Assembly: GCA_025357995.1 (NCBI GenBank) | Contig: JANYLF010000019.1 | Coordinates: forward strand, 1 to 10,847 | Length of the DNA: 10,847 nt | DNA from: Acidimicrobiia bacterium | GTDB lineage: Bacteria; Actinomycetota; Acidimicrobiia; IMCC26256; JAENVU01 | Direction of reading: 5' to 3' | Shown: in pieces, positions 1 to 6,840 of the stretch | Layout of the letters: every line of letters starts with the position of its first letter | How positions within the stretch are numbered: position 1 is the first letter of the stretch | Program-made: the position numbers and the translations under genes | The notes under the pieces: model-generated | Told to the model about the DNA's origin: nothing | The model's database searches: none | What the model saw: the letters and a program-made list of their open reading frames with translations, nothing else

Positions 1-1
1 G

Positions 2-1930
2 ACGATCAGCTCCGACGTCGACGAGGCCGTACTGCGCGAGCTCTACCTCATTCCCTTCGAAGCGGCGGTCACCGAAGCCGATGCATGGGGAATCATGTCG
101 GCGTACAACAGGCTCAACGGCACGTATTGCAGTGAGCACAAGTGGTTGCTCACGACCGTGCTGCGTGACGAGTGGGGCTTCGACGGCTTCGTGATCTCCG
201 ACTGGTTCGGCACCCACAGCACCGCGCCCGCCGCCAACGCGGGACTCGATCTTGAGATGCCGGGCCCTCCGCAGTGGTTCGGCACGTCGCTCGCCGACGC
301 GGTAAAGAACGGCGCGGTCGAGCACTCAGTGGTCGAACACCAGGTCGAGCGGTTACGCGTTCTCGCCACGCGGACGGGCGCAATCGACGGCATCGGCAAT
401 GGCGAACCCGGATCGGTCGATGACCCCAGCCACCGAGCGCTCATTCGCGAAGCCGCCGCCGCGAGCTTTGTCTTGCTCCGCAACGACGGCGTGCTTCCAC
501 TCGACCGAACGGCGCTGACGTCGGTGGCGCTCATCGGCACCGCGGCCGATGCCACGTGGGTGATGGGCGGCGGCAGCGCGGCGCTGGATCCCCACCCATT
601 GATCTCGCCGCGCGTGGGCCTCGCGGCCGCGCTCGATCCGTCCACCACGTTGACCTACTCGCGTGGACCGGCGGCCACCGACACCATTCCGGTGCTCAAC
701 GAGACCGCGCTCGACGATCGCATCGCGATGGAGGTGTTCGCGAGCCCCGACTGCACCGGCGAACCCGCGATCAGCACGTCGCTGCGCACCGGCCGGGCGA
801 TGTGGCTCGGTGAGATCAACGACGCTATCGATGCCCGCGCGTTTTCCGCGCGGCTGACCGGCACCGTGCGTGTGACCGAAACCGGCGAGTGGACGTTCGG
901 GCTCACGAGCACCGCCGCGTGTCGCGTCACTCTCGACGGCGACGTCCTCATCGATGCGTGGGACGAGCGCGAACCGGGTGCGTCCTTCTTCGGCTTCGGG
1001 AGCAAGGAGACCCGCGCGACACGCACCCTCGCCGCGGACCAGGGCTACCCACTCGCGATCGAGTTCTCCGGCGGCTCGCCGGCGATGGTCAGCGGGTTCG
1101 AACTGGGCGCGGCGCCACCCACACCGACGACTGCGCTCGCCGATGCCGTCGCCGCGGCACGCGCGGCCGACGTCGCGATCGTCGTCGTCGGCACCGGACC
1201 CACGCTCGACACGGAAGGCAAGGACCGGCCGTCGATGGCGCTCCCAGGCGATCAGGACGAGATGGCGCGCGCGGTGGCCGCCGCGAATCCGCGCACGGTC
1301 GTGTGCGTGAACGCGGGATCGCCCGTGAATATGGACTGGGCGGACGAGCCCGCGGCAATCCTGCAGTGCTGGCTTCCCGGCGAGGAGTGGGGCAATGCGT
1401 TGGCCGATGTCCTGTTCGGCGATTCCGATCCGGGTGGTCGACTCCCGACCACATTCCCCGTGCGCGTCGAGGACTCTCCCGCGCACGCGTCGTACCCCGG
1501 CACGAACGGCCACGTCGCCTACACCGACGGACTGCTCATGGGCTACCGCGGCTACGACCGGGCCGGCACCGAGCCGCTTTTCTGCTTCGGTCACGGGCTC
1601 TCGTACACGACGTTCGACTACGGCGAAGTGCAGGTCGACCGCCGCACGGTGGCGATCGACATCTCCAACACCGGTCCGCGTTCAGGTACGGAAGTCGTGC
1701 AGTTGTACCTGCACCGACCCGACGCGCCGAAGACGCGACCCGAGCAGGAGCTCCGGAGATTCGCGAAAATTCCCCTCGCCGCCGGCGCCACCACCACCGT
1801 GAGGTTCGAACTCGACGACCGTTGCTTCTCCGAGTGGCACGAAGGGTGGCAGGAGATGCCCGGACCCTTCGAAGTGCGCATCGGCCGATCGTCCCGGGAC
1901 ATCAGGTCGATCGGCACGGTCGTCCCCTGA
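2..1930 (+). CDS. Glycoside hydrolase family 3 beta-glycosidase with inserted PA14 domain (5' end missing)
   Basis: This is the C-terminal 642 residues of a beta-glucosidase-type GH3 enzyme. The open frame runs in from the window edge, and the residues before the first internal ATG (base 95) already match the family (LRELYLIPFEAAV, then MSAYNRLNG), so that ATG is not the start. The end of the GH3 N-domain carries the nucleophile motif VISDW, with Asp codon 200-202. The C-terminal alpha/beta domain carries TEGKDR, whose Glu (codon 1214-1216) is the expected acid/base of the PA14-containing subgroup, followed by LPGDQDE and GGRLPTTFP. A PA14-like beta domain is inserted at about bases 710-1120, and a fibronectin type III-like domain closes the protein (about 1620-1920). 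Relatives are about 800-850 residues, so roughly 200 are missing. It hydrolyses terminal beta-linked sugars from oligosaccharides or glycosides; the exact sugar cannot be read from sequence. Whether it is secreted is unknown because the N-terminus is absent. Confidence 0.95.
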   Translation, partial: TISSDVDEAVLRELYLIPFEAAVTEADAWGIMSAYNRLNGTYCSEHKWLLTTVLRDEWGFDGFVISDWFGTHSTAPAANAGLDLEMPGPPQWFGTSLADAVKNGAVEHSVVEHQVERLRVLATRTGAIDGIGNGEPGSVDDPSHRALIREAAAASFVLLRNDGVLPLDRTALTSVALIGTAADATWVMGGGSAALDPHPLISPRVGLAAALDPSTTLTYSRGPAATDTIPVLNETALDDRIAMEVFASPDCTGEPAISTSLRTGRAMWLGEINDAIDARAFSARLTGTVRVTETGEWTFGLTSTAACRVTLDGDVLIDAWDEREPGASFFGFGSKETRATRTLAADQGYPLAIEFSGGSPAMVSGFELGAAPPTPTTALADAVAAARAADVAIVVVGTGPTLDTEGKDRPSMALPGDQDEMARAVAAANPRTVVCVNAGSPVNMDWADEPAAILQCWLPGEEWGNALADVLFGDSDPGGRLPTTFPVRVEDSPAHASYPGTNGHVAYTDGLLMGYRGYDRAGTEPLFCFGHGLSYTTFDYGEVQVDRRTVAIDISNTGPRSGTEVVQLYLHRPDAPKTRPEQELRRFAKIPLAAGATTTVRFELDDRCFSEWHEGWQEMPGPFEVRIGRSSRDIRSIGTVVP

Positions 1931-1941
1931 CCGCATCGGCC

Positions 1942-1970
1942 TACGATGCGGATCCGTCCGCGTCGAGGGA
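1942..1970 (+). promoter_or_regulatory. Possible -10 element and ribosome binding site for the Lrp-domain gene
   Basis: TACGAT at 1942-1947 fits the actinobacterial -10 pattern TANNNT, and GAGGGA at 1965-1970 is a good Shine-Dalgarno sequence six bases before the ATG at 1977. No convincing -35 is seen, so the promoter part is tentative; read-through from the GH3 gene 46 bases upstream is also possible. Confidence 0.4.
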
Positions 1971-1976
1971 GCGCCA

Positions 1977-2213
1977 ATGGCAGTGACTGCGTATCTATTC
2001 ATCGAGACCGAGGGCGGGAAGACCGCCGGAGTCGTCACTGCCGTCCGAGCTATCGACGGCGTGGTGAGTGCCGACGCCATCACCGGGCCGTCGGATGTGA
2101 TCGCGCGGGTCGAGACCGCCGACATCGACGCGCTCGGTCGCATGGTGGTGAGTCAGATTCAAGCCGTCGACGGCATCACCCGCACCCAGACCTGCCCCGT
2201 CGTCAACCTCTAA
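1977..2213 (+). CDS. Stand-alone Lrp/AsnC ligand-binding (RAM) domain protein
   Basis: This 78-residue protein consists only of the alpha-beta ligand-binding domain found at the C-terminus of Lrp/AsnC regulators (AsnC_trans_reg/RAM fold). The family pattern is visible: a first strand AYLFIETEGG, a helix leading to IDGVVSADAITGPSDVIARVE, a second helix ALGRMVVSQIQAVDGI, and the last strand TRTQTCPVV. There is no helix-turn-helix, so it cannot bind DNA in the usual Lrp way. Stand-alone domains of this kind are known to form oligomers and to bind amino acids or modulate full-length Lrp proteins; which role applies here is not shown. The ATG is supported by GAGGGA six bases upstream. It lies 46 bases after the GH3 gene and is convergent with the D-alanine ligase gene. 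Confidence 0.9.
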   Translation: MAVTAYLFIETEGGKTAGVVTAVRAIDGVVSADAITGPSDVIARVETADIDALGRMVVSQIQAVDGITRTQTCPVVNL

Positions 2214-2217
2214 CGCC

Positions 2218-2264
2218 AACTTGCGTCAATTTCCCACCGTGGCGGTGGGAAATTGACGCAAGTT
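2218..2264. terminator. Perfect 22-bp inverted repeat between convergent genes, probable bidirectional terminator
   Basis: Left arm 2218-2239 and right arm 2243-2264 are exact reverse complements, separated by only TGG. The inner part of the arms is TTTCCCACCG and CGGTGGGAAA; the outer part is AACTTGCGTCAA and TTGACGCAAGTT. It starts 5 bases after the Lrp-domain stop codon and ends 11 bases before the ligase stop codon, so it would form a strong hairpin in both transcripts. It lacks a T-tract on either side, so it is not a textbook intrinsic terminator. It could instead be a dispersed palindromic repeat or a protein-binding site. Confidence 0.6.
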
Positions 2265-2274
2265 CGGAGGCGGG

Positions 2275-3372
2275 TCAGCGCTGACGGCCGGCGCGGGCAA
2301 TGCGGCGCGTGTGACGTTCGATCGCGAGCTCGATAAGGCGGTCCAGCAATGCCGGGTAGGGCAGACCGCTGACCTCCCAGAGGCGGGGGTACATCGAAAT
2401 CGGCGTGAACCCCGGAATCGTGTTGAGTTCGTTGACGAGGAACCCGCGCCCACCTTCGTCGTAGAAGAAGTCGACACGCGCCATGCCGTCGCAGCGACAC
2501 GCCGCGAACGCGCGTAACGCGAGCGCACGCACCTCGGCGGTCGCCGATTCCGACAACGGCGCCGGCGCCAGCAACTCGGCCGACCCGTCCTCGTACTTGT
2601 CGGCGTACGAGTAGAACTCTGCGCTCGGGATCACCTCACCGGGCAGCGACGCCTCCGGATGCGACGATCCGAGCACCGCGACTTCGATCTCGCGGCCGAC
2701 GATCGCGGCCTCGGCCAGGATCTCCTCGTCGTAGCTCAGCGCAACGTCGATCGCGGCGTCGAGCTCCGCCGCGTCGTGAGCCTTGCTCACGCCGACCGAC
2801 GACCCCATGTTCGCGGGCTTCACGAAACACGGGAGTGCCAGCTCGTCGATCACTCGTGCGCGGAACGCGGCGAGATCCTGACCGTCACGGAACTCCAGGT
2901 ACGCGCCCTGCGGCAGACCGGCCGCCGCGAACATCTGCTTCATCGCGCCCTTGTGCATGCCCACCGCGGAGCCGAGAACCCCAGCGCCCACGTACGGGAG
3001 GTCGGCGAGTTCGAGGAGACCCTGCACGGTGCCGTCCTCACCGAACGGACCGTGGAGTAACGGCACCACGACATCGACGTCGAGCCCGCGCCGTCCCGAG
3101 CTGGCGACGACCGCGCCCAACGATTCCAACTCGGGTCCCTCGACCGGGAACGCAGTAGGTAACGCGGCCGGACCCGCGGCAAGCAACGCCGCGGCAGCTT
3201 CGGCCGCGTGCCATTGACCGTCGGTGGTGATCGCGACGGGTACCACTTCGTAGCGCTCGGGGTCGAGTGCCTTCGCCACCGCCACGGCGGTCACGCGCGA
3301 CACGTCGTGCTCCGCGGACCGACCGCCGAAGATCAGCATCACGCGCGTGCGCCGCGTCGCGTCTGAAGTCAT
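2275..3372 (-). CDS. ddl: D-alanine--D-alanine ligase
   Basis: This 365-residue ATP-grasp enzyme joins two D-alanines to make the dipeptide end of the peptidoglycan precursor, in the cytoplasm. It has the N-terminal FGGRSAEHDVS (residues 15-25), the first family signature HGPFGEDG (107-114), the ATP-binding stretch FVKPANMGSSVG (183-194), and the second signature from ARVD to NELNTIPG, with the likely metal ligands D301, E315 and N317. The omega-loop reads FYSYADKY (253-260), the tyrosine-containing form seen in ordinary D-Ala-D-Ala ligases rather than the D-lactate or D-serine ligases of vancomycin resistance. Length is normal. The ATG overlaps the stop of the upstream membrane-protein gene (ATGA), so translation is probably coupled; a CAGG sequence precedes it. 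A 12-bp palindrome (2274-2285) overlaps the stop codon. Confidence 0.97.
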   Translation of the reverse strand: MTSDATRRTRVMLIFGGRSAEHDVSRVTAVAVAKALDPERYEVVPVAITTDGQWHAAEAAAALLAAGPAALPTAFPVEGPELESLGAVVASSGRRGLDVDVVVPLLHGPFGEDGTVQGLLELADLPYVGAGVLGSAVGMHKGAMKQMFAAAGLPQGAYLEFRDGQDLAAFRARVIDELALPCFVKPANMGSSVGVSKAHDAAELDAAIDVALSYDEEILAEAAIVGREIEVAVLGSSHPEASLPGEVIPSAEFYSYADKYEDGSAELLAPAPLSESATAEVRALALRAFAACRCDGMARVDFFYDEGGRGFLVNELNTIPGFTPISMYPRLWEVSGLPYPALLDRLIELAIERHTRRIARAGRQR

Positions 3373-3746
3373 GTCACGACCTGCAACACCGCGCGTATCC
3401 CGAGGCCCATCACGAACAGACCACCCAGTCCGTAGAGCAACTCGAGTCGGCCGCGCATCTGCCTACGGTAGGCGTACAAAAGACCGACAGTGATGAAGAT
3501 GACGAAGCCATAGAACATGTGGAAGCGGGGCACAGCCTTCGCGTACGCCTTATCGCCCGCAACGAGCGCCACGCCGAGCGCAACCTGCATGAGAATCGCG
3601 ACCTCCGCGATCGCGGTCACGATCCAAACTGGCTTCCCCCGCAAGTGCTTCCACTTCCAGGCCGCGAGGCAGTACAGCCCCGCGAGGCCGTTCACCACGA
3701 TCGAGACGTAGCCCCAGAACCGATGGATCTTGAAGACCGTCTCCAA
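3369..3746 (-). CDS. Small four-helix membrane protein with duplicated histidine motif
   Basis: I do not recognise this 125-residue family with certainty. It has four predicted membrane segments (about residues 11-29, 41-63, 77-95 and 102-122). The first and third begin with similar motifs, IHRFWGYV (H8) and FHMFYGFV (H76), which suggests a duplicated two-helix unit. Paired histidines at helix ends occur in b-type heme-binding membrane proteins such as cytochrome b561 or heme A synthase relatives, but a heme role here is inference. The start is TTG at 3746, 8 bases after the acyl-CoA synthetase stop, with AGGG upstream; no ATG or GTG gives the first helix with its histidine. The stop overlaps the ddl start by four bases. 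It is thus the third gene of a four-gene transcription unit. Confidence 0.8.
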   Translation of the reverse strand: METVFKIHRFWGYVSIVVNGLAGLYCLAAWKWKHLRGKPVWIVTAIAEVAILMQVALGVALVAGDKAYAKAVPRFHMFYGFVIFITVGLLYAYRRQMRGRLELLYGLGGLFVMGLGIRAVLQVVT

Positions 3747-3754
3747 CGGAGGCC

Positions 3755-5479
3755 CTAGAGCACCGCGTCGTCCGCCGCGCCCGGGGCGAACGCGAAGTCC
3801 GCCCCGTCGCCGCGCAACAACTGCTTGAGGATCTTGCCCGCCGGGTTCCGAGGCAACGGCTCGTCTCGGAACTCCACGTACTCCGGCACCTTGAAGGACG
3901 CGAGCCGTGCCAAACAGTGCGCTTGGATCTCGGCCTCCGTCACCGACGAACCGGCGCGTCGCTGCACGACCGCCTTGACCTCTTCGCCGAGCGTGCGGTG
4001 CGGCACGCCCACGAGCGCGGCATCGAGCACGTCGGGGTGCTCGAAGAGGATGTGCTCGACCTCCACGCAGTACACGTTCTCACCGGCGCGAATGATCATG
4101 TCTTTCGCGCGGTCGACGAGATACACGAACCCATCGTCGTCGATGCGCGCGATGTCACCGGTACGGAACCAACCGCCGGGCAGGAATACCGCCTCGGTCG
4201 CGTCGGGGCGATTCCAATAGCCTCGCATCATGATGGTGGGACCGCGCAACGCCAACTCGCCGGTCGCACCAACCGGCTGCGGGTTACCGTCGTCGTCGAC
4301 GACCATCGCTTCGACAGTGGGTACCGGTCGCCCTACCGAATCCGGACGCGCGAAGTAGTCGTCGCCCGAGATCGCGGTGGCCACCGACGCACTCTCGGTG
4401 AGGCCGTACGCGGTCGACAACGAATCGCGCACGTGCGGGAACGCGGTCTTGATCCGCTCCACCAACTCGGGCGCCGCGGGCGCCCCGCCATAGCCGATTC
4501 GGGTGACCGAGGTGAGGTCGTAGTCGGTGAAGTTGTCGGCCTCGACGATGCGCCACATCACCGTGGGCACGCCGCCGATCGAGCTGACCTTCTCGCGTTC
4601 GATGGTGGCCATCGCTTGATCGGCGTCGAACCGTCCGGGTGGCATGAGCACGAGCTTCGAACCGCTTGCGTAGGCCACGATCATCGTGGAACACGTTCCG
4701 GTTACATGAAAGAGCGGCACGATGAGCAACGCGGCCGCTTGGTGTTCGGTCCGCTGCTCGCCTTTGCCGAGCGCCGCCGACGCCTGGCTGCTCAACGCCA
4801 GGTTCATGAGGTTGGCCAACGCCTGGCGATGGGTAATCGTGGCACCCTTGGGCTTGCCCGTGGTGCCCGACGTATAGAGGATTGCGAGCACGTCGTCTTC
4901 CTCGACCTCCACGTCGAGGAGTGTCCCGGGATCCTCCGGAGCAAAGAGATGGTCCGCCGGACGGCCCGCGCCGTCGACGGCTTCGAGGTCGATCACGAAG
5001 ACGTGTTCGAGCGAGGGGATCGTCTCGACGATGTCGCGCACGATGGCCCAGCGCTTCGGGTCACAGAACAACACCTTGGCGCCCGAGTCGCGGAGCGCGA
5101 AGTCGAGCTCCTCGGCCTTCCACCACGCGTTGAGCGGCACCGCGGCCGCGCCCATACCCGCGCACGCCCAGAACATCACCAACCACTCGATGGTGTTCGC
5201 GGTCAAGACGGCGACCCGGTCGCCGCGCTCGACGCCGAGCTCGCGCAAGGTGACCGCCGCGCGCCGGGCCATCGCGTTGTGCTCACCGAACGTGAGGCGA
5301 CGGTCGCCCTGGACGACCCAGTCGACGTCGGCACGGGCGTCGCCGAATGCGAGCAAGTCGCGCATCGACGTGAACCGCGACTTGTAGACCTGCAAGGGAA
5401 CACCGAGCACGTCCTCGACGACGATCTCGTACTGGCCGCCTGGCCCGACGAGATCCTCGAGACTGGGCGCGTCACTCAC
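3755..5479 (-). CDS. Acyl-CoA synthetase (class I adenylate-forming, AMP-binding)
   Basis: This 574-residue enzyme activates a carboxylic acid with ATP to an acyl-adenylate and then transfers it to coenzyme A. The adenylate-forming motifs are in order: P-loop YTSGTTGKPKG (residues 202-212), YGLTES (358-363), GWFRTGD (436-442), DRAKDMIIRAGENV in the hinge region (456-469), and PRNPAGK with the catalytic lysine K549 near the end. The overall look is of an actinobacterial FadD-type fatty-acid or related acid ligase; the substrate cannot be told. The GTG at 5479 is chosen because it overlaps the stop of the monooxygenase gene (GTGA), has GAGGA upstream, and is followed by protein-like sequence. 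The frame stays open up to 6130, but that extension would overlap the monooxygenase and SRPBCC genes. Confidence 0.93.
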   Translation of the reverse strand: MSDAPSLEDLVGPGGQYEIVVEDVLGVPLQVYKSRFTSMRDLLAFGDARADVDWVVQGDRRLTFGEHNAMARRAAVTLRELGVERGDRVAVLTANTIEWLVMFWACAGMGAAAVPLNAWWKAEELDFALRDSGAKVLFCDPKRWAIVRDIVETIPSLEHVFVIDLEAVDGAGRPADHLFAPEDPGTLLDVEVEEDDVLAILYTSGTTGKPKGATITHRQALANLMNLALSSQASAALGKGEQRTEHQAAALLIVPLFHVTGTCSTMIVAYASGSKLVLMPPGRFDADQAMATIEREKVSSIGGVPTVMWRIVEADNFTDYDLTSVTRIGYGGAPAAPELVERIKTAFPHVRDSLSTAYGLTESASVATAISGDDYFARPDSVGRPVPTVEAMVVDDDGNPQPVGATGELALRGPTIMMRGYWNRPDATEAVFLPGGWFRTGDIARIDDDGFVYLVDRAKDMIIRAGENVYCVEVEHILFEHPDVLDAALVGVPHRTLGEEVKAVVQRRAGSSVTEAEIQAHCLARLASFKVPEYVEFRDEPLPRNPAGKILKQLLRGDGADFAFAPGAADDAVL

Positions 5480-5790
5480 GCCGGCGCGTCCTCGTGCTGC
5501 ACGACGTCGAACTGCCACAGCTCCGCGCCCGTGCTCACGGGTCCGTCGCCCGTATGTTGCTTGTGGCCTTCGCCGAATGCCGCGCTCGCCATCCAGGCTT
5601 GGAAATCTTCCTCCGAACGCCAGCGCGTGTAGACGAGGAAGGTGTCCTTGTCGTCGCTCGAACGCAAGAGTTCGAACATCTCGAAGCCCGCCGCCTTGCT
5701 CACTTCGCCCGCGCGTGCCGCGAACCGCTCGACGAGCACATCGGCGCGTTCGGCGGGCACGGTGATGGCATTGATCTTGACCACACTCAC
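5476..5790 (-). CDS. Antibiotic biosynthesis monooxygenase-domain protein, MhuD-like (possible heme-degrading enzyme)
   Basis: This 104-residue protein has the dimeric ferredoxin-like ABM fold. It resembles mycobacterial MhuD (compared from memory): it opens VVKINAI with Asn7, has FQAW with Trp66, and ends TGAELWQFDVV. In MhuD, Asn7, Trp66 and His75 form the heme site. Here the candidate histidine is H76, part of H-x2-H (H76, H79), the same spacing as H75 and H78 in MhuD but shifted by one residue. MhuD breaks heme to mycobilin and frees iron; other ABM proteins oxidise quinone-like substrates, so the heme role is likely but not proven. The GTG start at 5790 has a strong AAGGGG ribosome site about seven bases upstream. 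The stop overlaps the acyl-CoA synthetase start, and this appears to be the first gene of the four-gene unit. Confidence 0.87.
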   Translation of the reverse strand: MSVVKINAITVPAERADVLVERFAARAGEVSKAAGFEMFELLRSSDDKDTFLVYTRWRSEEDFQAWMASAAFGEGHKQHTGDGPVSTGAELWQFDVVQHEDAPA

Positions 5791-5832
5791 GTGATTCCCC
5801 TTCTTGGCCTTGCGGCCGGTCGCGGCCGGGTG

Positions 5833-5838
5833 AGGTTA
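5833..5838 (-). promoter_or_regulatory. Possible -10 element for the monooxygenase operon
   Basis: In the 81-base gap between the SRPBCC gene and the monooxygenase gene, the minus strand reads TAACCT (TANNNT type) about 43 bases before the GTG start. No clear -35 is visible. The gap also contains GC-rich short repeats of GGCC/CCGG. Read-through from the SRPBCC gene remains possible. Confidence 0.2.
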
Positions 5839-5871
5839 CCGGCGGTGCGTCGAAGGGTCCGATCCGTGGTC

Positions 5872-6327
5872 TCAGGCCTCGGCGGCGGCCTTGATGTTGG
5901 CGATCGTCGTGCCGATCCCTTCCACCACCATCTCGTAGCGGCCCTCGAAATTGGCCGGCGAGCCGTCGACGTTGATCAGCGGCGCGTTGAACGACTCGGT
6001 CAACGTGGTGCCGGCACCGTTCGACAGGAGTTCGAACCGCCATTGCGTCTGTACCGGCGACCCGCGCTGCGCGAGGAACTCGAACACCGAACCCGGCTCG
6101 CTCGCGACCACCTCGCACGGGACATCCCACTCAAAGTCGCCGATCTTGTTGTACCCGTGGAAGTGGGCGCCGACCTCGGGACCACTTGCGCCGTCGACCC
6201 ATTCCGCCCGTACGCACTCGGGACTCCACTCGCCCATGCGGGTGACGTCGGAGAGGAGATTCCACACCACCTCGGGGGCGGCATTGATGTCGATCGACGC
6301 GGATGATGTCTCAGGGAAGCTCGTCAT
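5872..6327 (-). CDS. SRPBCC-family protein (polyketide cyclase/dehydrase-like)
   Basis: This 151-residue protein has the helix-grip (START/Bet v1-like) fold, a deep pocket for hydrophobic ligands. Typical family features are an opening strand SASIDINAAPEVVWNLLSDV, then MGEWSPECV, a strand with GAHFHGYN, the paired strands WDVPCEVVASEPGSVFEF and TQWRFELL, and a long C-terminal helix ending NIKAAAEA. Many actinobacterial members are annotated as polyketide cyclase/dehydrase-like, without a known reaction. No catalytic residues can be named. The ATG at 6327 has no ribosome site but follows TACGTT by six bases, so a leaderless start is likely. It lies 81 bases upstream of the monooxygenase gene, same strand, and may be part of the same transcript. 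Confidence 0.9.
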   Translation of the reverse strand: MTSFPETSSASIDINAAPEVVWNLLSDVTRMGEWSPECVRAEWVDGASGPEVGAHFHGYNKIGDFEWDVPCEVVASEPGSVFEFLAQRGSPVQTQWRFELLSNGAGTTLTESFNAPLINVDGSPANFEGRYEMVVEGIGTTIANIKAAAEA

Positions 6328-6333
6328 AGCGGG

Positions 6334-6339
6334 AACGTA
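6334..6339 (-). promoter_or_regulatory. -10 element for leaderless SRPBCC transcript
   Basis: The minus strand reads TACGTT, then CCCGCT, then the ATG at 6327. This spacing would place the transcription start at or next to the start codon. No Shine-Dalgarno sequence is present and no clear -35 is seen. Confidence 0.5.
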
Positions 6340-6350
6340 GCCGCGAGTTG

Positions 6351-6821
6351 CTACCGGCCGCGGACGCGAACACCATCGCTACGCAGACTCACCTTCAAGT
6401 CCGTGCAGTCAAGTTCGTCGTCGTCCGTGACATCGATCTCGGTGACGTCGACGGCCCCAGTACCCACGAACACGCGAGCCTGCCACCCACCGACGACCTT
6501 GCGGAAGCCGCCGAACGGTTGCCGATGCCACTGACCACGATAGAGCCTCGCAATTACGGCGGCTCGGTCCTCGATGAGCAAGACCGTCGGAGGGCTCGAT
6601 CCCGGCTCGCAGGACAGATCGACCATCCGCGTGCTCGGCGCCAGTTCGTGGATCACCTGCGCGAAGTGCTTCGCGACGGATTGCTCGTCGCTGGAATCGA
6701 CGGCGACCACAATCAACACGATCGCAATCCCGGTGACGACGATGAAAACCGCGACAAGCACAGTCCATGCGCAGCCGTTGTGCTTGCGCAGCGCCGAGAT
6801 CGTCGGATCGTCCGCGTTCAC
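6351..6821 (-). CDS. Hypothetical single-pass membrane protein
   Basis: I do not recognise this 156-residue protein. It has a short polar N-terminus, one strong membrane helix (about residues 18-41, ending IVLIVVAV) and a soluble domain of about 115 residues, which is probably outside the cell as an N-in anchor; C71 (DLSCEPG) and C139 (DCTDLKV) could form a disulfide. The outer part includes RLYRGQWHRQPFGGFRKVVGGW, split here as RLYRGQWHRQ and PFGGFRKVV, with no known catalytic motif. The GTG at 6821 lies 19 bases after the PAC2 stop on the same strand, so the two genes are probably cotranscribed. The ribosome site is weak. The coding call rests on codon-like composition, the clear membrane segment and the tight fit between neighbours. 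Confidence 0.75.
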   Translation of the reverse strand: MNADDPTISALRKHNGCAWTVLVAVFIVVTGIAIVLIVVAVDSSDEQSVAKHFAQVIHELAPSTRMVDLSCEPGSSPPTVLLIEDRAAVIARLYRGQWHRQPFGGFRKVVGGWQARVFVGTGAVDVTEIDVTDDDELDCTDLKVSLRSDGVRVRGR

Positions 6822-6840
6822 GGCGGGCCGCCCGCGACCG

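Noticed and set aside
353..1594. Long open frame on the minus strand (413 codons) inside the GH3 gene
   Set aside because: It is antisense to a clear GH3 coding region; its product is arginine- and glycine-rich with no domain, typical of a shadow frame in GC-rich DNA.
2274..2285. 12-bp palindrome GTCAGCGCTGAC over the ddl stop codon
   Set aside because: Too short and without a loop or T-tract to be called a terminator, and short palindromes are common in GC-rich DNA; noted only as possible chance structure next to the large inverted repeat.
3917..5632. Long open frame on the plus strand (571 codons) over the acyl-CoA synthetase gene
   Set aside because: It lies antisense to a gene with all adenylate-forming motifs, and its product is rich in Arg, His and Asp without recognisable structure.
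5480..6130. 217-residue upstream extension of the acyl-CoA synthetase frame
   Set aside because: The extension is low-complexity, arginine-rich and overlaps the monooxygenase and SRPBCC genes; the GTG at 5479 with a 4-base overlap is the better start.
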